64,000 bases of DNA from Aquilaria yunnanensis (taxonomy: Eukaryota; Streptophyta; Magnoliopsida; Malvales; Thymelaeaceae), in NCBI GenBank assembly GCA_039654915.1, contig CM077599.1, positions 82,428,001-82,492,000 of the forward strand, read 5' to 3'. The translations under genes were made by a program, and so were the position numbers. The stretch's first letter is position 1. Each line of letters begins with the position of its first letter. Below the pieces are notes generated by a model. The model had not been told where the DNA came from, did not search any database, and saw only the letters and a program-made list of their open reading frames with translations. Of the stretch, positions 37,758 to 46,125 are shown piece by piece.

Positions 37758-37933
37758 CTCCACGTTAGTGAGTCGAGCCTAAAATTGATTTGTTTTGATT
37801 TACTTTGCTTATTATGTGGATTTATATGTTATATTTACTTATTCTAAACATGCATAATGCATTCACAATATGAAGCTCTATACCCGAGCTTTCTCAAATC
37901 GAACACAATTCTTTCTAAGCGGAATTGGTGTTG

Positions 37934-38130
37934 TTGTCCTTGTGAGACCATGGTCTCCAAGCCTTCACCGGTTTCAAAGTAGCAAAGTAGTGTATTGCCT
38001 CCTGAGACGGTTAGTCTCTGCATGGGCCCACGAAAAGCTATGACTCGAATTAATCCATTCCTTACATTAACCCTAGAGGGTAAGGAATCGGGCCATCACT
38101 ATAATTTAGTGATGGGATTCGGGAACTATC
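37934..38130 (+). other. Hairpin-rich leader, unit 1 (packaging or translation signal candidate)
   Basis: Consecutive perfect inverted repeats: GAGACCATGGTCTC (37944-37957), GAGAC/GTCTC (38004-38018), ATTCCTTAC/GTAAGGAAT (38057-38088, with CCC/GGG inside) and CCATCACTA/TAGTGATGG (38093-38115). Four stems in 170 nt just downstream of the PBS is where LTR elements keep dimerisation and packaging signals. That role is inferred. Confidence 0.6.
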
Positions 38131-38482
38131 CCTTGCCTTTTTGATAAGCCACCTTATGCATATAGAACTCCCCACTTAACCATAGAACTGACCATAGAAT
38201 TTCTACCATTTTACCAACGCCATAAGCACGTCCTTGTTATGCTATGTTGTTGCTCTACACTTTTATTTTCTTCGTGTCTTATATTTATGGTTTTAATTCA
38301 TTTTTCCATAATACTTCATGAGTTGTTAATTGCTATTTAACTTATTAATAACCTTATCTTTCTTGTGCAATTATTCTTCATGCATTAAAACCACGCATCA
38401 AATTATGCTAACTTTTTGGTCTTTATAATGACAACTAAAAGTTTTGAAGTTCCACGATAGTGGATAATCAAATTCACTCATC

Positions 38483-38770
38483 GCATACATCCATTACATT
38501 AATCACGTGCATACAAAGTCTGATAAAAACATAATCTCATTGCATACATCCATTACATTAATCACGTGCATATAAAGTCTGATAAAAACATAATCTCATT
38601 GCATACATCCATTACATTAATCACGTGCATATAAAGTCTGATAAAAACATAATCTCGTTGCATACATCCATTACATCAATCATGTGCATACAAAGTCTGA
38701 TAAAAACATAATCTCATTTTTCCTACATGCATCCATTGCATCAATCACATACACATAGGATCTAATAAAA
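38483..38770. repeat. 59-bp tandem repeats upstream of gag, unit 1
   Basis: About five units containing GCATACATCCATTACATTAA, then TCACGTGCAT and AAAGTCTGATAAAAAC. Most units have the CACGTG palindrome; the later ones are decayed. The array ends about 70 bp before the gag start. Confidence 0.85.
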
Positions 38771-38840
38771 TATATCTTACTTTTAAAAGGATAAAATTGG
38801 ACCTCGACACTGATATTCAACTCGGCTCCAAATAAGATTA

Positions 38841-39665
38841 ATGGCAGAACAAATCGAAAGACGTCTCATAAAGATAGAGTCCAAGATAGAAAGTATGGCC
38901 GAACAAATGAGACAATTGATCGAGTTAATCAAGGCGAAAGCAATTCAAGAAGCACAAGTTCAGCCACCCATGACAGAAAGAGAAATTGTCACTTTGTTTG
39001 TCCAGACACTGAAGTACCTATATTATGACGAACACCTTGGCAATTCGGCAACTAATTTTTCTAACATTGTCATGTCTGGAGAAAGAATCGAGCATGAGAT
39101 TAGGACTGGGAATATTACTGAATCCTTTAATAATCCTATGAAAAGAGGAGGACCATCTAGAAGAAAAGATGACGAAGTACAACAAATAGGACGCAGAAGA
39201 AGGATTCCCCTCGTGGATACTGTGGCTATCGGACCTCGCCTATCCTATTTTGCCAATGGGCCCAATGATTATCCTTCCAATAGGCCCAACAATTATCCTT
39301 TTAACAGACCTAATCAGTCATGGCCACCTGCTCCTACTCCTCCAGTACCTGCACCAAAACCAAGAGAAGTTTTCACACCAATTTCCATAACTTATACCGA
39401 GTTATACCCAAAACTCATCGAAAGACAATTTATCCGTCCAATTCCTACAAAGCCATTCAAACCCCCATATCCAAGGTGGTATGACCCTAACATTACCTGC
39501 CCATATCATGATGGCGTTCCAGGCCATGGCTTGGAAAACTGCATGGCATTGAAGCGTATAGTTCAACAATTAATCGAGTCAAAGTGGTTGGACTTTTCCG
39601 ATGAGCCAAATGTCACCCACAATCCATTGCCGCCTCATCAAGCAAAACCAAGTCCAAGTTGCTAG
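38841..39665 (+). CDS. Truncated gag protein, unit 1
   Basis: 274-aa frame, the only structural-protein remnant. An N-terminal coiled coil (about residues 3-38, QIERRLIKIESKIESMAEQM) passes directly into the C-terminal part of a Ty3/gypsy gag (PMTEREIVTLFVQTLKYLYY, NFSNIVMSGERIEHEIRTG), so most of the central capsid region is missing. It is followed by an Asn/Pro-rich linker and the Tat/Ogre-type motif CPYHDGVPGHGLENC (C-x2-H-x5-H-x4-C, a variant zinc knuckle), then MALKRIVQQLIESKWLDF. The frame ends at 39,665 with no protease downstream. It is open in both units, and the copies are identical at protein level, so it may still be made and bind element RNA. Confidence 0.85.
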   Translation: MAEQIERRLIKIESKIESMAEQMRQLIELIKAKAIQEAQVQPPMTEREIVTLFVQTLKYLYYDEHLGNSATNFSNIVMSGERIEHEIRTGNITESFNNPMKRGGPSRRKDDEVQQIGRRRRIPLVDTVAIGPRLSYFANGPNDYPSNRPNNYPFNRPNQSWPPAPTPPVPAPKPREVFTPISITYTELYPKLIERQFIRPIPTKPFKPPYPRWYDPNITCPYHDGVPGHGLENCMALKRIVQQLIESKWLDFSDEPNVTHNPLPPHQAKPSPSC

Positions 39666-42280
39666 GCCCGATGTGATTGATAATTGAAAAGTGAAGATTT
39701 CGAGCTAGAATTACATTGACTTTGGAAGGCCTCCAAGTCAGATCTGACCTAACAGTTCGCACACATTTTTGAATGACAAGGAATCCTTTGAATAAACTTG
39801 TATCTTTGATAGCTTGCCAAAGTAATCTAATAGTAAAAATCTCCTAGATTTAGTCCAGAATCTAGGGTGTAGTCTTTGTTAAATGGGCACCTGGTATTCT
39901 TTTTCTTGGTACAACAAAAAGATGTAATGTGTGCATTCTACCACTTTTTACTAAAATTTCATTTTTACATCCACATATTCTACCACTTTCTACCAAAAAT
40001 TTCATTTTTCTTACATCTATCTATCACTCTTTGCCATTATACTATCCATTATTACCATCACACTTTACTTTGTAAACAATACTACTCGTGGGTGAAAATA
40101 AAAGTTAAGGGAGATTTGATAGTAATGATCTTCAAAGTGCTACCAAATCTAGTAAGAAGGATTCCAAATGTTGCACCTCAACCCTAAAAAAGAATTCACA
40201 GTGGTTATCAACATCCTTGCAAGGAGTCCGGGATTAACTTCCAAAGAAGTTAGCTCTCATATTAAATGACTTCAGTGGCCTCCCAATTCTCACAAATGCT
40301 CAATACAAAAAAAAAATTCTCAGTTTTCCACAACACAAATTCCAACAAAGGAAAGAAGTTCCTCCCTTCCATCAAAAGCCATTAAAGAGAAAATCCAAAC
40401 AAGAAAAAAAAATCCAAAAAAAAAAAAGAGACTGAGAAGCAAATAAAGCCACTTGAGTCATCTTACTTCAAGAAGGCTATGATCTCGGTTCTCCATAACA
40501 CAAACTCCAAAAAAAAAAAAGGGAAAAAGTTCATCCCTTCCATAAAAAAGCCAACAAGGGAAAATTCAAAACCAAAAAAAGCGAGACTGAGAGCAAACAC
40601 AAGCAAGTAAGGCCACTTGAATCATCTCATTTCAAGAAGGCTATGATCTCGGTTCTCTGTAACAAAAACTCCGAAAAGGAAAAAGTTCATCCCTTCCACC
40701 AAAAAGCCAACAAGGGAAAATTCAAAACCAAAAAGAACTGAGAACAAGCACGAGCAAGCAAGGCCACTTGAGTAATCTCACTTCAAGAGAGTTATCAAGT
40801 ATGTTATCACCATAGCTCACACAAAAAACAAAAAAACAAAAAAAAAAAAGAGGAAAAAGGGCTCAAACTAGAAAAAAGAAAAAAAAAAAAAGAAAAAAAG
40901 TGAGCTATGGATTCTAGACTGAAAACCTGCAAAGGCGGTTTAGAACACAAAAGCAACCCTCAAACCAAGCATGCATAAAGATCACAATAGTTGGGGGGCA
41001 ACAGATGAGGTCTAACTTTCTGGAAAGAGTGGCAAGTTTGAGGTCATCACTATTGAGTTTTTCACCATAATCAAATTTGCTCACGAGTAGTATTAAAAGA
41101 CCCTTCTTTCACACCACTCAAACTTAACTTTATTCAGACCTAATATTTACCTCTTAATATCATTCTCATTCAGCTAAAAGACTGCCACAAAAAAAAAAAA
41201 CATTCAAACTTAACTTTCCTCACACCTAACATTTACCTCTCGATATCATCCTCATTCAGTTAAAAGGCTATTATTGTGAATCATGTTTCTACCTTATTGC
41301 CTTGCACAGTTTATGTCTTCAAGTTGGAAAGGGAAGAATGACAGGACATTTTAATTGAAAACAAAGACCGTAAATTACTTTGTCAAGCTTTGAAAATTGA
41401 TGAAAGTTTTTCTTTAAGGCCAAACCATTATTCATTAATGTATGTAGACTTAAAAGTAAGGAGATAGCTTGAGTCTTTCTTTAATAAGATGTGGTTCTTG
41501 TAAGAGAAATTTACGATCAAGTGCCATCACAAAGGTCTAGAAATCCTCAACCTTCTGTTAAATCAAAGGCGAGATGATATCTCTTTTCACATAAACACCA
41601 TAATCAAGGGGGCAAAGTAGTCTCTACTAAGCGCAAGAAAAGTACTGCCAAGAAAGAAGCTCAATAGACAAGGGGGCAAGTCTTATGGATCAGAACCTGA
41701 GTCTAAGGAAGAGCAATCATTCGGACTGTAACATGGGGGTAAACAAGTGTCCGCACGGCCAGAAGAAAATGGGCAAAGCAGACATTGAAAGTAAAGCCTT
41801 TGATGGTATCAAATCCATGACAATGGATGAGTACCCGAAAGAGATATAAATTATGAGGCGGGCCAACTTTAATGAAATTGAGGCCAAAATTCAAGAACAA
41901 GTCAAAGAAAGGGGATTTTGAAAAGAGTTGGGCTTTTGAGGCAGTGAACAAAAGCTGGAAAGCATAAAGAGATTCAATGATAGTCCAAGAAGGCAATTAT
42001 AAAGAGGATCCAGTAAAGCAAAGATATGAAGAACTAGATTAATCCAAAAAAAATAAAAAATAAAAAATAAATATAAATAAAAAAAAAAAAAAACCATCAA
42101 TTACACATGCTTTGCATTCATGCATTTCACATCATGCATGCATGATTTTTACACGATAGGAATCAAATGGGAAACACATCCACCGCACCGTTACAGCAGT
42201 ATAAGCTGAGATCTCAATAATATCAGCTCTTACCAATTTATCACTGGATACACAGCTAATATGCAGGACCAACCCGCATC
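39666..42280. other. Long non-coding internal region, unit 1
   Basis: About 2.6 kb with no pol-derived reading frame. It includes A-rich tandem repeats (listed separately) and three internal polypurine-like tracts resembling the one before the 3' LTR: TTGGGGGGCAACAG (about 40,992), AAGGGGGCAAAG (about 41,607) and AAGGGGGCAAG (about 41,661). Confidence 0.6.
40320..40800. repeat. About 165-bp A-rich tandem repeats, unit 1
   Basis: Three units, each with AAGTTC(A/C)TCCCTTCC, AAAAGCC and CACTTGA(G/A)T(C/A)ATCT followed by TTCAAGA. The same array is at 54,839-55,319. Confidence 0.8.
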
Positions 42281-42289
42281 AGGAATTCA

Positions 42290-42620
42290 AGGATAAGGTA
42301 GACAATATGTCAAAAGCCTGGCAATTGATTCAATAATCGAGACTACACCTGGAAGGACAGGATTGACATCAGCTAGTAGTATCCAAAATAAGAGATAGCT
42401 ATAGCCAAGGATAAGGCAGATATCAAAAAGGATAAAGTAGACAATATTGTCAAAAGCTTGGCAATTGATTCAATAATCGAGGCTACACCTGAAAGGACAG
42501 GATTGATGCCAGCTTAGCAGCATCCAAGATAAGAGATAGCTGTGGTCAAAGATAAGGCAGACATCAAGAAATATTGTCGTTGAAACTTTGTCAAAAGCGG
42601 ACAATGGATTCAATAATCGA
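42290..42620. repeat. About 130-bp tandem repeats upstream of the first cysteine-rich gene, unit 1
   Basis: Two full and one partial unit sharing ATTGATTCAATAATCGAG, GGACAGGATTGA and AAGAGATAGCT, rich in GATAAG motifs. They lie 170-500 bp upstream of the gene at 42,792 and could be its enhancer or simply structural sequence. Confidence 0.8.
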
Positions 42621-42785
42621 GGACTGGATCAACGGATAAAAAAGAAAAAAAAATATCTATCAAAATGAAGTAGGATCTACTTTTCCGGTTAAATGGCGGA
42701 TACGGTACTCCGTGACTCTCAAGTCGGTTCTCTCAGTTGCCCATAATAACTGATTCCTTCACCCCTTCTTTCTTTTACTTCCTCC

Positions 42786-42788
42786 TAG
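42786..42788 (+). promoter_or_regulatory. Strong splice acceptor just before the first cysteine-rich gene, unit 1
   Basis: A pyrimidine tract (TTCTTTCTTTTACTTCCTCC) ends in TAG and then AAAATGG, so the ATG lies 4 nt into the exon. No TATA box is obvious here, unlike the next two cargo genes. Expression from a spliced LTR transcript is therefore likely (inference). Confidence 0.5.
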
Positions 42789-42791
42789 AAA

Positions 42792-43340
42792 ATGGATCCT
42801 ACTTTTTCCGCCTTGCGAAAGTATTTCCCTTCTCTCCCAATGAACATCCTCAAAAAGATCTACCAAGTTCGCTGTGAACGATTAAGAGTTCTGATGCACA
42901 AAGGAATCCCTGAAGATGTGCGGTGGTTAATCGAAGCCAAGGTTCGTCTAGCAGGTGAAATCCCAGAGGCATTTGTGTCTCACATGCCTGGTATAGGCAA
43001 AAGCTCTTATGCCAAAAAGCGAAGAGCGAAAAGGTTACAAGTCTGCCATAAATGTGGACGGTGGACTTGTAATACTAAATGTCGTTCTTTAGGGATGATC
43101 TCTGATAATCGAGAAGATAAAATACGATTCATTAAGAATGGCTTGAGTAAAGACTCGTTGGATGATATCCAATTGACTCTTGAGACGCATTCTTGTGGAT
43201 CTGTGCAACGTGAACTACTTGGTTTGTGGAGCATTTTTCATGAAGAACGAGAACGATACAGTCCCGGGAATCTGACGTTAAACGACCCTATTTGTCAGCT
43301 TGTAAGAAAACTGGATGGGAAGCAAATCCTCGACTCATAG
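42792..43340 (+). CDS. Cysteine-rich basic protein 1 (virus CRP/NABP-like), unit 1
   Basis: 182 aa, intronless. The N-terminal half (SALRKYFPSLP) is helix-rich with no family I know. In the centre is SSYAKKRRAKRL, then CHKCGRW and a C-x3-C pair (Cys 85, 88, 93, 97), so a basic, NLS-like stretch directly precedes a four-Cys zinc-finger-like motif. This order (S-x-Y-A, basic run, C-x2-C) is what I know from the cysteine-rich nucleic-acid-binding proteins of carlaviruses and relatives (Pfam Carla_C4), several of which suppress RNA silencing or act in the nucleus. A third, charged part (THSCG, EERERYSPGN) follows. Similarity is judged from motif layout only; a host zinc-finger origin is possible. 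Two paralogues follow immediately. Confidence 0.75.
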   Translation: MDPTFSALRKYFPSLPMNILKKIYQVRCERLRVLMHKGIPEDVRWLIEAKVRLAGEIPEAFVSHMPGIGKSSYAKKRRAKRLQVCHKCGRWTCNTKCRSLGMISDNREDKIRFIKNGLSKDSLDDIQLTLETHSCGSVQRELLGLWSIFHEERERYSPGNLTLNDPICQLVRKLDGKQILDS

Positions 43341-43586
43341 AAGCCATTAATCCCGTTACTGGACGTAAAACCAGTGGAAGATGTGAACCACAGTCACAAT
43401 CACTGTACATACAATTTATCATATTTAAAATTTTCCATTTTTCTTTTAATAATGTATTTGCTCCCGTAAGTGTAATCGACACGTTATCCATTTCATCGCT
43501 ATAAATGCATGTTCTTCCAGTCGGTTATCTAAGTTTCCTTCAATAACTAATTCCTTTCCATCATCTCTCAAATTCTTCTCTCATCA
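43341..43586 (+). promoter_or_regulatory. Promoter module of cysteine-rich gene 2, unit 1
   Basis: Shares ordered blocks with the spacers before gene 3 and LOG: a small hairpin ACTGG...CCAGT about 20 nt after the preceding stop (43358-43375), CTGTACAT, AATAATGTA, and TTATCCATTTCATC next to TATAAAT (43500-43506). The start codon is 87 bp below the TATA box. Confidence 0.65.
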
Positions 43587-44135
43587 ATGGATTCTACTCT
43601 TTCTGCACTGCGAAAATACTTTCCTTCCCTTCCAATAAAAGTCCTTAAAAAGATCTACCTTGCTAGATGTGAAAGAATCAGAGTTTTTACACGCAAAGGC
43701 ATTCCCGATAATGTGCAGTGGATAATTGAAGCTAAGGTCCGTCTGGCGGGTGAAGTTCCAGATGCATTTATGCCCCGCATGCCCGGTTTAGGTAAAAGCC
43801 GTTATGCCAAAAGGCGAAGAGCAAAGAGACTAGGCGTGTGTTATAAATGTGGGCGATGGAATTGTAATACTAAATGTCGCTCTTTAGGATACATCTCCAC
43901 AAATCGTGAAGATAAAAGAAAATTCATTAAGAATGGCCTGCGTAAGGAATCTCTGGAAGATATCCGAGAGACTCTTGAAACGCATTCTTGTGGAAAAGTG
44001 CAAGGTGAAATTATCAGTTTATGGAGGACTTACCATAAAGAACGAAACCGTTACAGTCTTGGGAATGTGATTTTAAATGACCCTGTTTGTCAGTTTGTAA
44101 GGAAACTGGATGGGAAGCAAATCCCCGACTTATAG
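43587..44135 (+). CDS. Cysteine-rich basic protein 2 (virus CRP/NABP-like), unit 1
   Basis: 182 aa, the same length as its neighbour and about 70% identical by eye, collinear throughout. Retained features: SALRKYFPSLP near the N-terminus, SRYAKRRRAKRL basic stretch, CYKCGRW with the C-x3-C pair at the same positions, and THSCG. DNA divergence is spread over the whole gene while the frame stays open, which suggests selection on the protein after duplication. It has its own TATA-containing promoter module. Confidence 0.75.
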   Translation: MDSTLSALRKYFPSLPIKVLKKIYLARCERIRVFTRKGIPDNVQWIIEAKVRLAGEVPDAFMPRMPGLGKSRYAKRRRAKRLGVCYKCGRWNCNTKCRSLGYISTNREDKRKFIKNGLRKESLEDIRETLETHSCGKVQGEIISLWRTYHKERNRYSLGNVILNDPVCQFVRKLDGKQIPDL

Positions 44136-44351
44136 AAGGCATTGAAGCCATTACTGGACATAAATCAGTGGAAGATGAGAGCCACGGTCATGATTCCTGT
44201 ACATATAAGCTGTCATTTGTCTTTTCTTTTGACAATAATGTACTTGCTTCTGTAAGTGTAATTAACGCATTATCCTTTTCATCACTATAAATATGTGTTA
44301 GTTATTTTCGTTTCCTACAATCACTAATTTCTTTCTTTGCCTCCTTCATCA
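44136..44351 (+). promoter_or_regulatory. Promoter module of cysteine-rich gene 3, unit 1
   Basis: Clearly homologous to the module before gene 2: CTGTACAT, AATAATGTA, CTGTAAGTGTAATTAACGC against CCGTAAGTGTAATCGACAC, TTATCC, TTTCATCAC and TATAAAT (44286-44292). The 5' hairpin is weaker (ACTGG...TCAGT). Confidence 0.65.
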
Positions 44352-44902
44352 ATGGAGTCTTCTCTTTCCGCCCTACGAAAGTATTTTCCTTCCTTCCCAA
44401 TAAATGTTCTTAAAAAGATTTATCAAGCTAGATGTGAACGATTCAGAGTATTTATGCACAAAGGCATTCCTGATAATGTGCGGTGGCTAATTGAAGCTAA
44501 GGTTCGTTCAGCTGGTGAAGTTCCAGAAGCGTTCTTTCCCCGTATGCCCGGCTTTGGTAAAAGCGCTTATGCCAAAAAAAAAGAAGAGCAAAGAGGCTAG
44601 GCGTTTGTCATAATTGTGGATGGTGGATTTGCGGCAATAAATGTCGTTCTCCAGGAGTGATCACCAGAAATCGTAATGATAGAATAAGATTCATTAAGAA
44701 TGGCTTGCGTAAGGAATCTCTAGAAGATATTCGAGAGGTTCTTGAAGCGCATTCTTGCGGAATAGTGCAATTTGAGGTTGTTGGATTATGGATAATTTTC
44801 CAAAAAGAACGAGATCGTTACAGTCTTGGGAATCTGACCCTAAACGACCCTGTTTGCCAGTTTGTGAGAAAGCTAGATGAGATGCAAATCACCGATTCAT
44901 AA
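44352..44902 (+). pseudogene. Cysteine-rich protein 3, frameshifted copy, unit 1
   Basis: Third paralogue. Its first part reads from the ATG at 44,352 (ESSLSALRKYFPS) to an A9 run at about 44,574-44,582 in the basic region. There it carries one base more than its paralogues and hits a stop at 44,598-44,600. The rest of the family pattern, including the Cys motif, continues in another frame to 44,902. Because the lesion is a homopolymer at which polymerases or ribosomes can slip, some full-length product cannot be excluded, but I call it broken. The A9 run is the same in unit 2. Confidence 0.75.
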
Positions 44903-44943
44903 AAAGCATTGAAGCCATTACTGGACGCAAAGCCAGTGGAAGA

Positions 44944-45422
44944 CGAGGATCAAAGTCACGATTACTGTACATGCTAGCTGTCGCTTTTGAAATTTTCCTC
45001 CCCTTTTGGTAATAATGTATCCACTCCTGACGTGAACCAAAGTCACGATTACTGTACATGCTAGCTGTCGCTTTTGAAATTTTCCTCCCCTTTTGGTAAT
45101 AATGTATTCACTCCTGACGTGAACCAAAGTCACGATTACTGTACATGCTAGCTGTCGCTTTTGAAATTATCCTCCCAATAATGTACCCACTCCTGACATG
45201 AGATACAGTTATGATTACTGTATATAGCTGCCACTTTTTAAAATTTTCCTTCTCTTCCAACAATCACGTACCTACTCCTGACGTAAGCTACAGTAGTGAC
45301 TACTGTACATGCTAGCAGCTATTTTGAAAATTTTCCTCCTCTTTTAACGATAGTGTACCCATACCTGACCAAAGTCATACTCGTGACTACTGTGAATAGC
45401 TGGCAATAATGTATCCATTCTT
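44944..45422 (+). promoter_or_regulatory. Tandem enhancer-like repeats upstream of LOG, unit 1
   Basis: About six units of roughly 85 bp, the first three nearly identical (AGTCACGATTACTGTACATG, GCTAGCTGTCGCTTTTGAAA, then TAATAATGTA and CACTCCTGACGT). TGACG/as-1-like cores occur at 45028-45033, 45115-45120 and as TGACGTAAGC at 45279-45288. The unit is an amplified form of the promoter module of cysteine-rich genes 2 and 3, which points to selection for stronger or inducible LOG expression (inference). Confidence 0.7.
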
Positions 45423-45455
45423 GAAAATAAAATTATTGCCTTATCTCTTCATCTC

Positions 45456-45463
45456 TATAAATA
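45456..45463 (+). promoter_or_regulatory. TATA box of the LOG gene, unit 1
   Basis: TATAAATA preceded by TTATCTCTTCATCTC, matching the TATA contexts of cysteine-rich genes 2 and 3. Expected transcription start is about 45,486, which puts the ATG at 45,481 upstream of it and favours the ATG at 45,496. Confidence 0.65.
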
Positions 45464-45495
45464 TATCCTCTTTTCTCACAATGGTAAGGATAGGA

Positions 45496-46125
45496 ATGGA
45501 GAAAACCCCAACTCGTAAATCCCGAAGTATTTGTGTATTTTCTGGGGCTTTTCCTGGAAAAGATGAAGAGTATTTAAAAGCAGCCAACCATTTGGGAAGA
45601 GTATTAGCTGAGCGAAAAATACATTTAGTTTATGGAGGAGGTAGTGTCGGATTAATGGGAGGTGTAGCATCAGCAGCATCTCTAGGAGGAAGTCAAGTTC
45701 TGGGTATTATCCCGGGACCTCTGAAATTTATTTCTGGGGGCACGATTGGAGAAGAATTAGTGGTTAAAAATTTGCAAGAGCGTGTGTTACAAATGCTTTT
45801 AAATGCTGATGCTTTTATCGCTCTACCAGGTGGTTTTGGCACATTGGGAGAAGTCTTTCAAATTGCTTCCATGGCCCAACTTAATTTGCATAAGAAACCC
45901 ATTGGGCTTTTGAATGTTAACAATTTCTTTACAGGTCTGATAGCTTTTATGGATTATGCTATGCAGAAGAATTTCATATCAAGAGTGGCACGGCGAATTA
46001 TAATATCCGCAACAACTGCTGAAGAATTGCTAGATAAAATACAAGCTTTTGTTCCTGAACCAGATCCAGCAATGATTCAGATAGACTGGACACGACAGTC
46101 TTTCCCGACCAGTTCACTCCCATAA
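45496..46125 (+). CDS. LOG: LOG-type cytokinin riboside 5'-monophosphate phosphoribohydrolase, unit 1
   Basis: Enzyme that releases active cytokinin bases from cytokinin nucleotides in one step. 209 aa from the Met at 45,496, the usual LOG length. Motifs: SICVFSGAFPG near the N-terminus (usual form CVFCGSS, so Cys and Ser are replaced), YGGGSVGLMG (46-55), VLGIIPGPL (68-76), Arg96 in LQERVLQM and PGGFGTLGE (111-119) with the conserved Glu119. The catalytic Arg and Glu are kept, so activity is plausible. Host plant LOG genes usually have several introns; this one has none, as expected of a gene copied through RNA or captured from an intronless source. It sits behind its own TATA box and enhancer repeats inside the retrotransposon. 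Upstream in-frame Mets at 45,409 and 45,481 are disfavoured. Confidence 0.92.
   Translation: MEKTPTRKSRSICVFSGAFPGKDEEYLKAANHLGRVLAERKIHLVYGGGSVGLMGGVASAASLGGSQVLGIIPGPLKFISGGTIGEELVVKNLQERVLQMLLNADAFIALPGGFGTLGEVFQIASMAQLNLHKKPIGLLNVNNFFTGLIAFMDYAMQKNFISRVARRIIISATTAEELLDKIQAFVPEPDPAMIQIDWTRQSFPTSSLP

Noticed and set aside
38841..39665. Complete gag protein
   Set aside because: Most of the capsid core between the coiled coil and the C-terminal segment is absent, so it is a truncated form.
45409..45480. Longer LOG N-terminus from the ATG at 45,409
   Set aside because: It lies upstream of the TATA box, adds a hydrophobic stretch atypical of LOG proteins, and the next ATG is lost in unit 2.
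42792..46125. An integrated virus genome
   Set aside because: No replicase, coat or movement protein is present. Only the Cys-rich family looks viral and it lies within LTR-bounded sequence.
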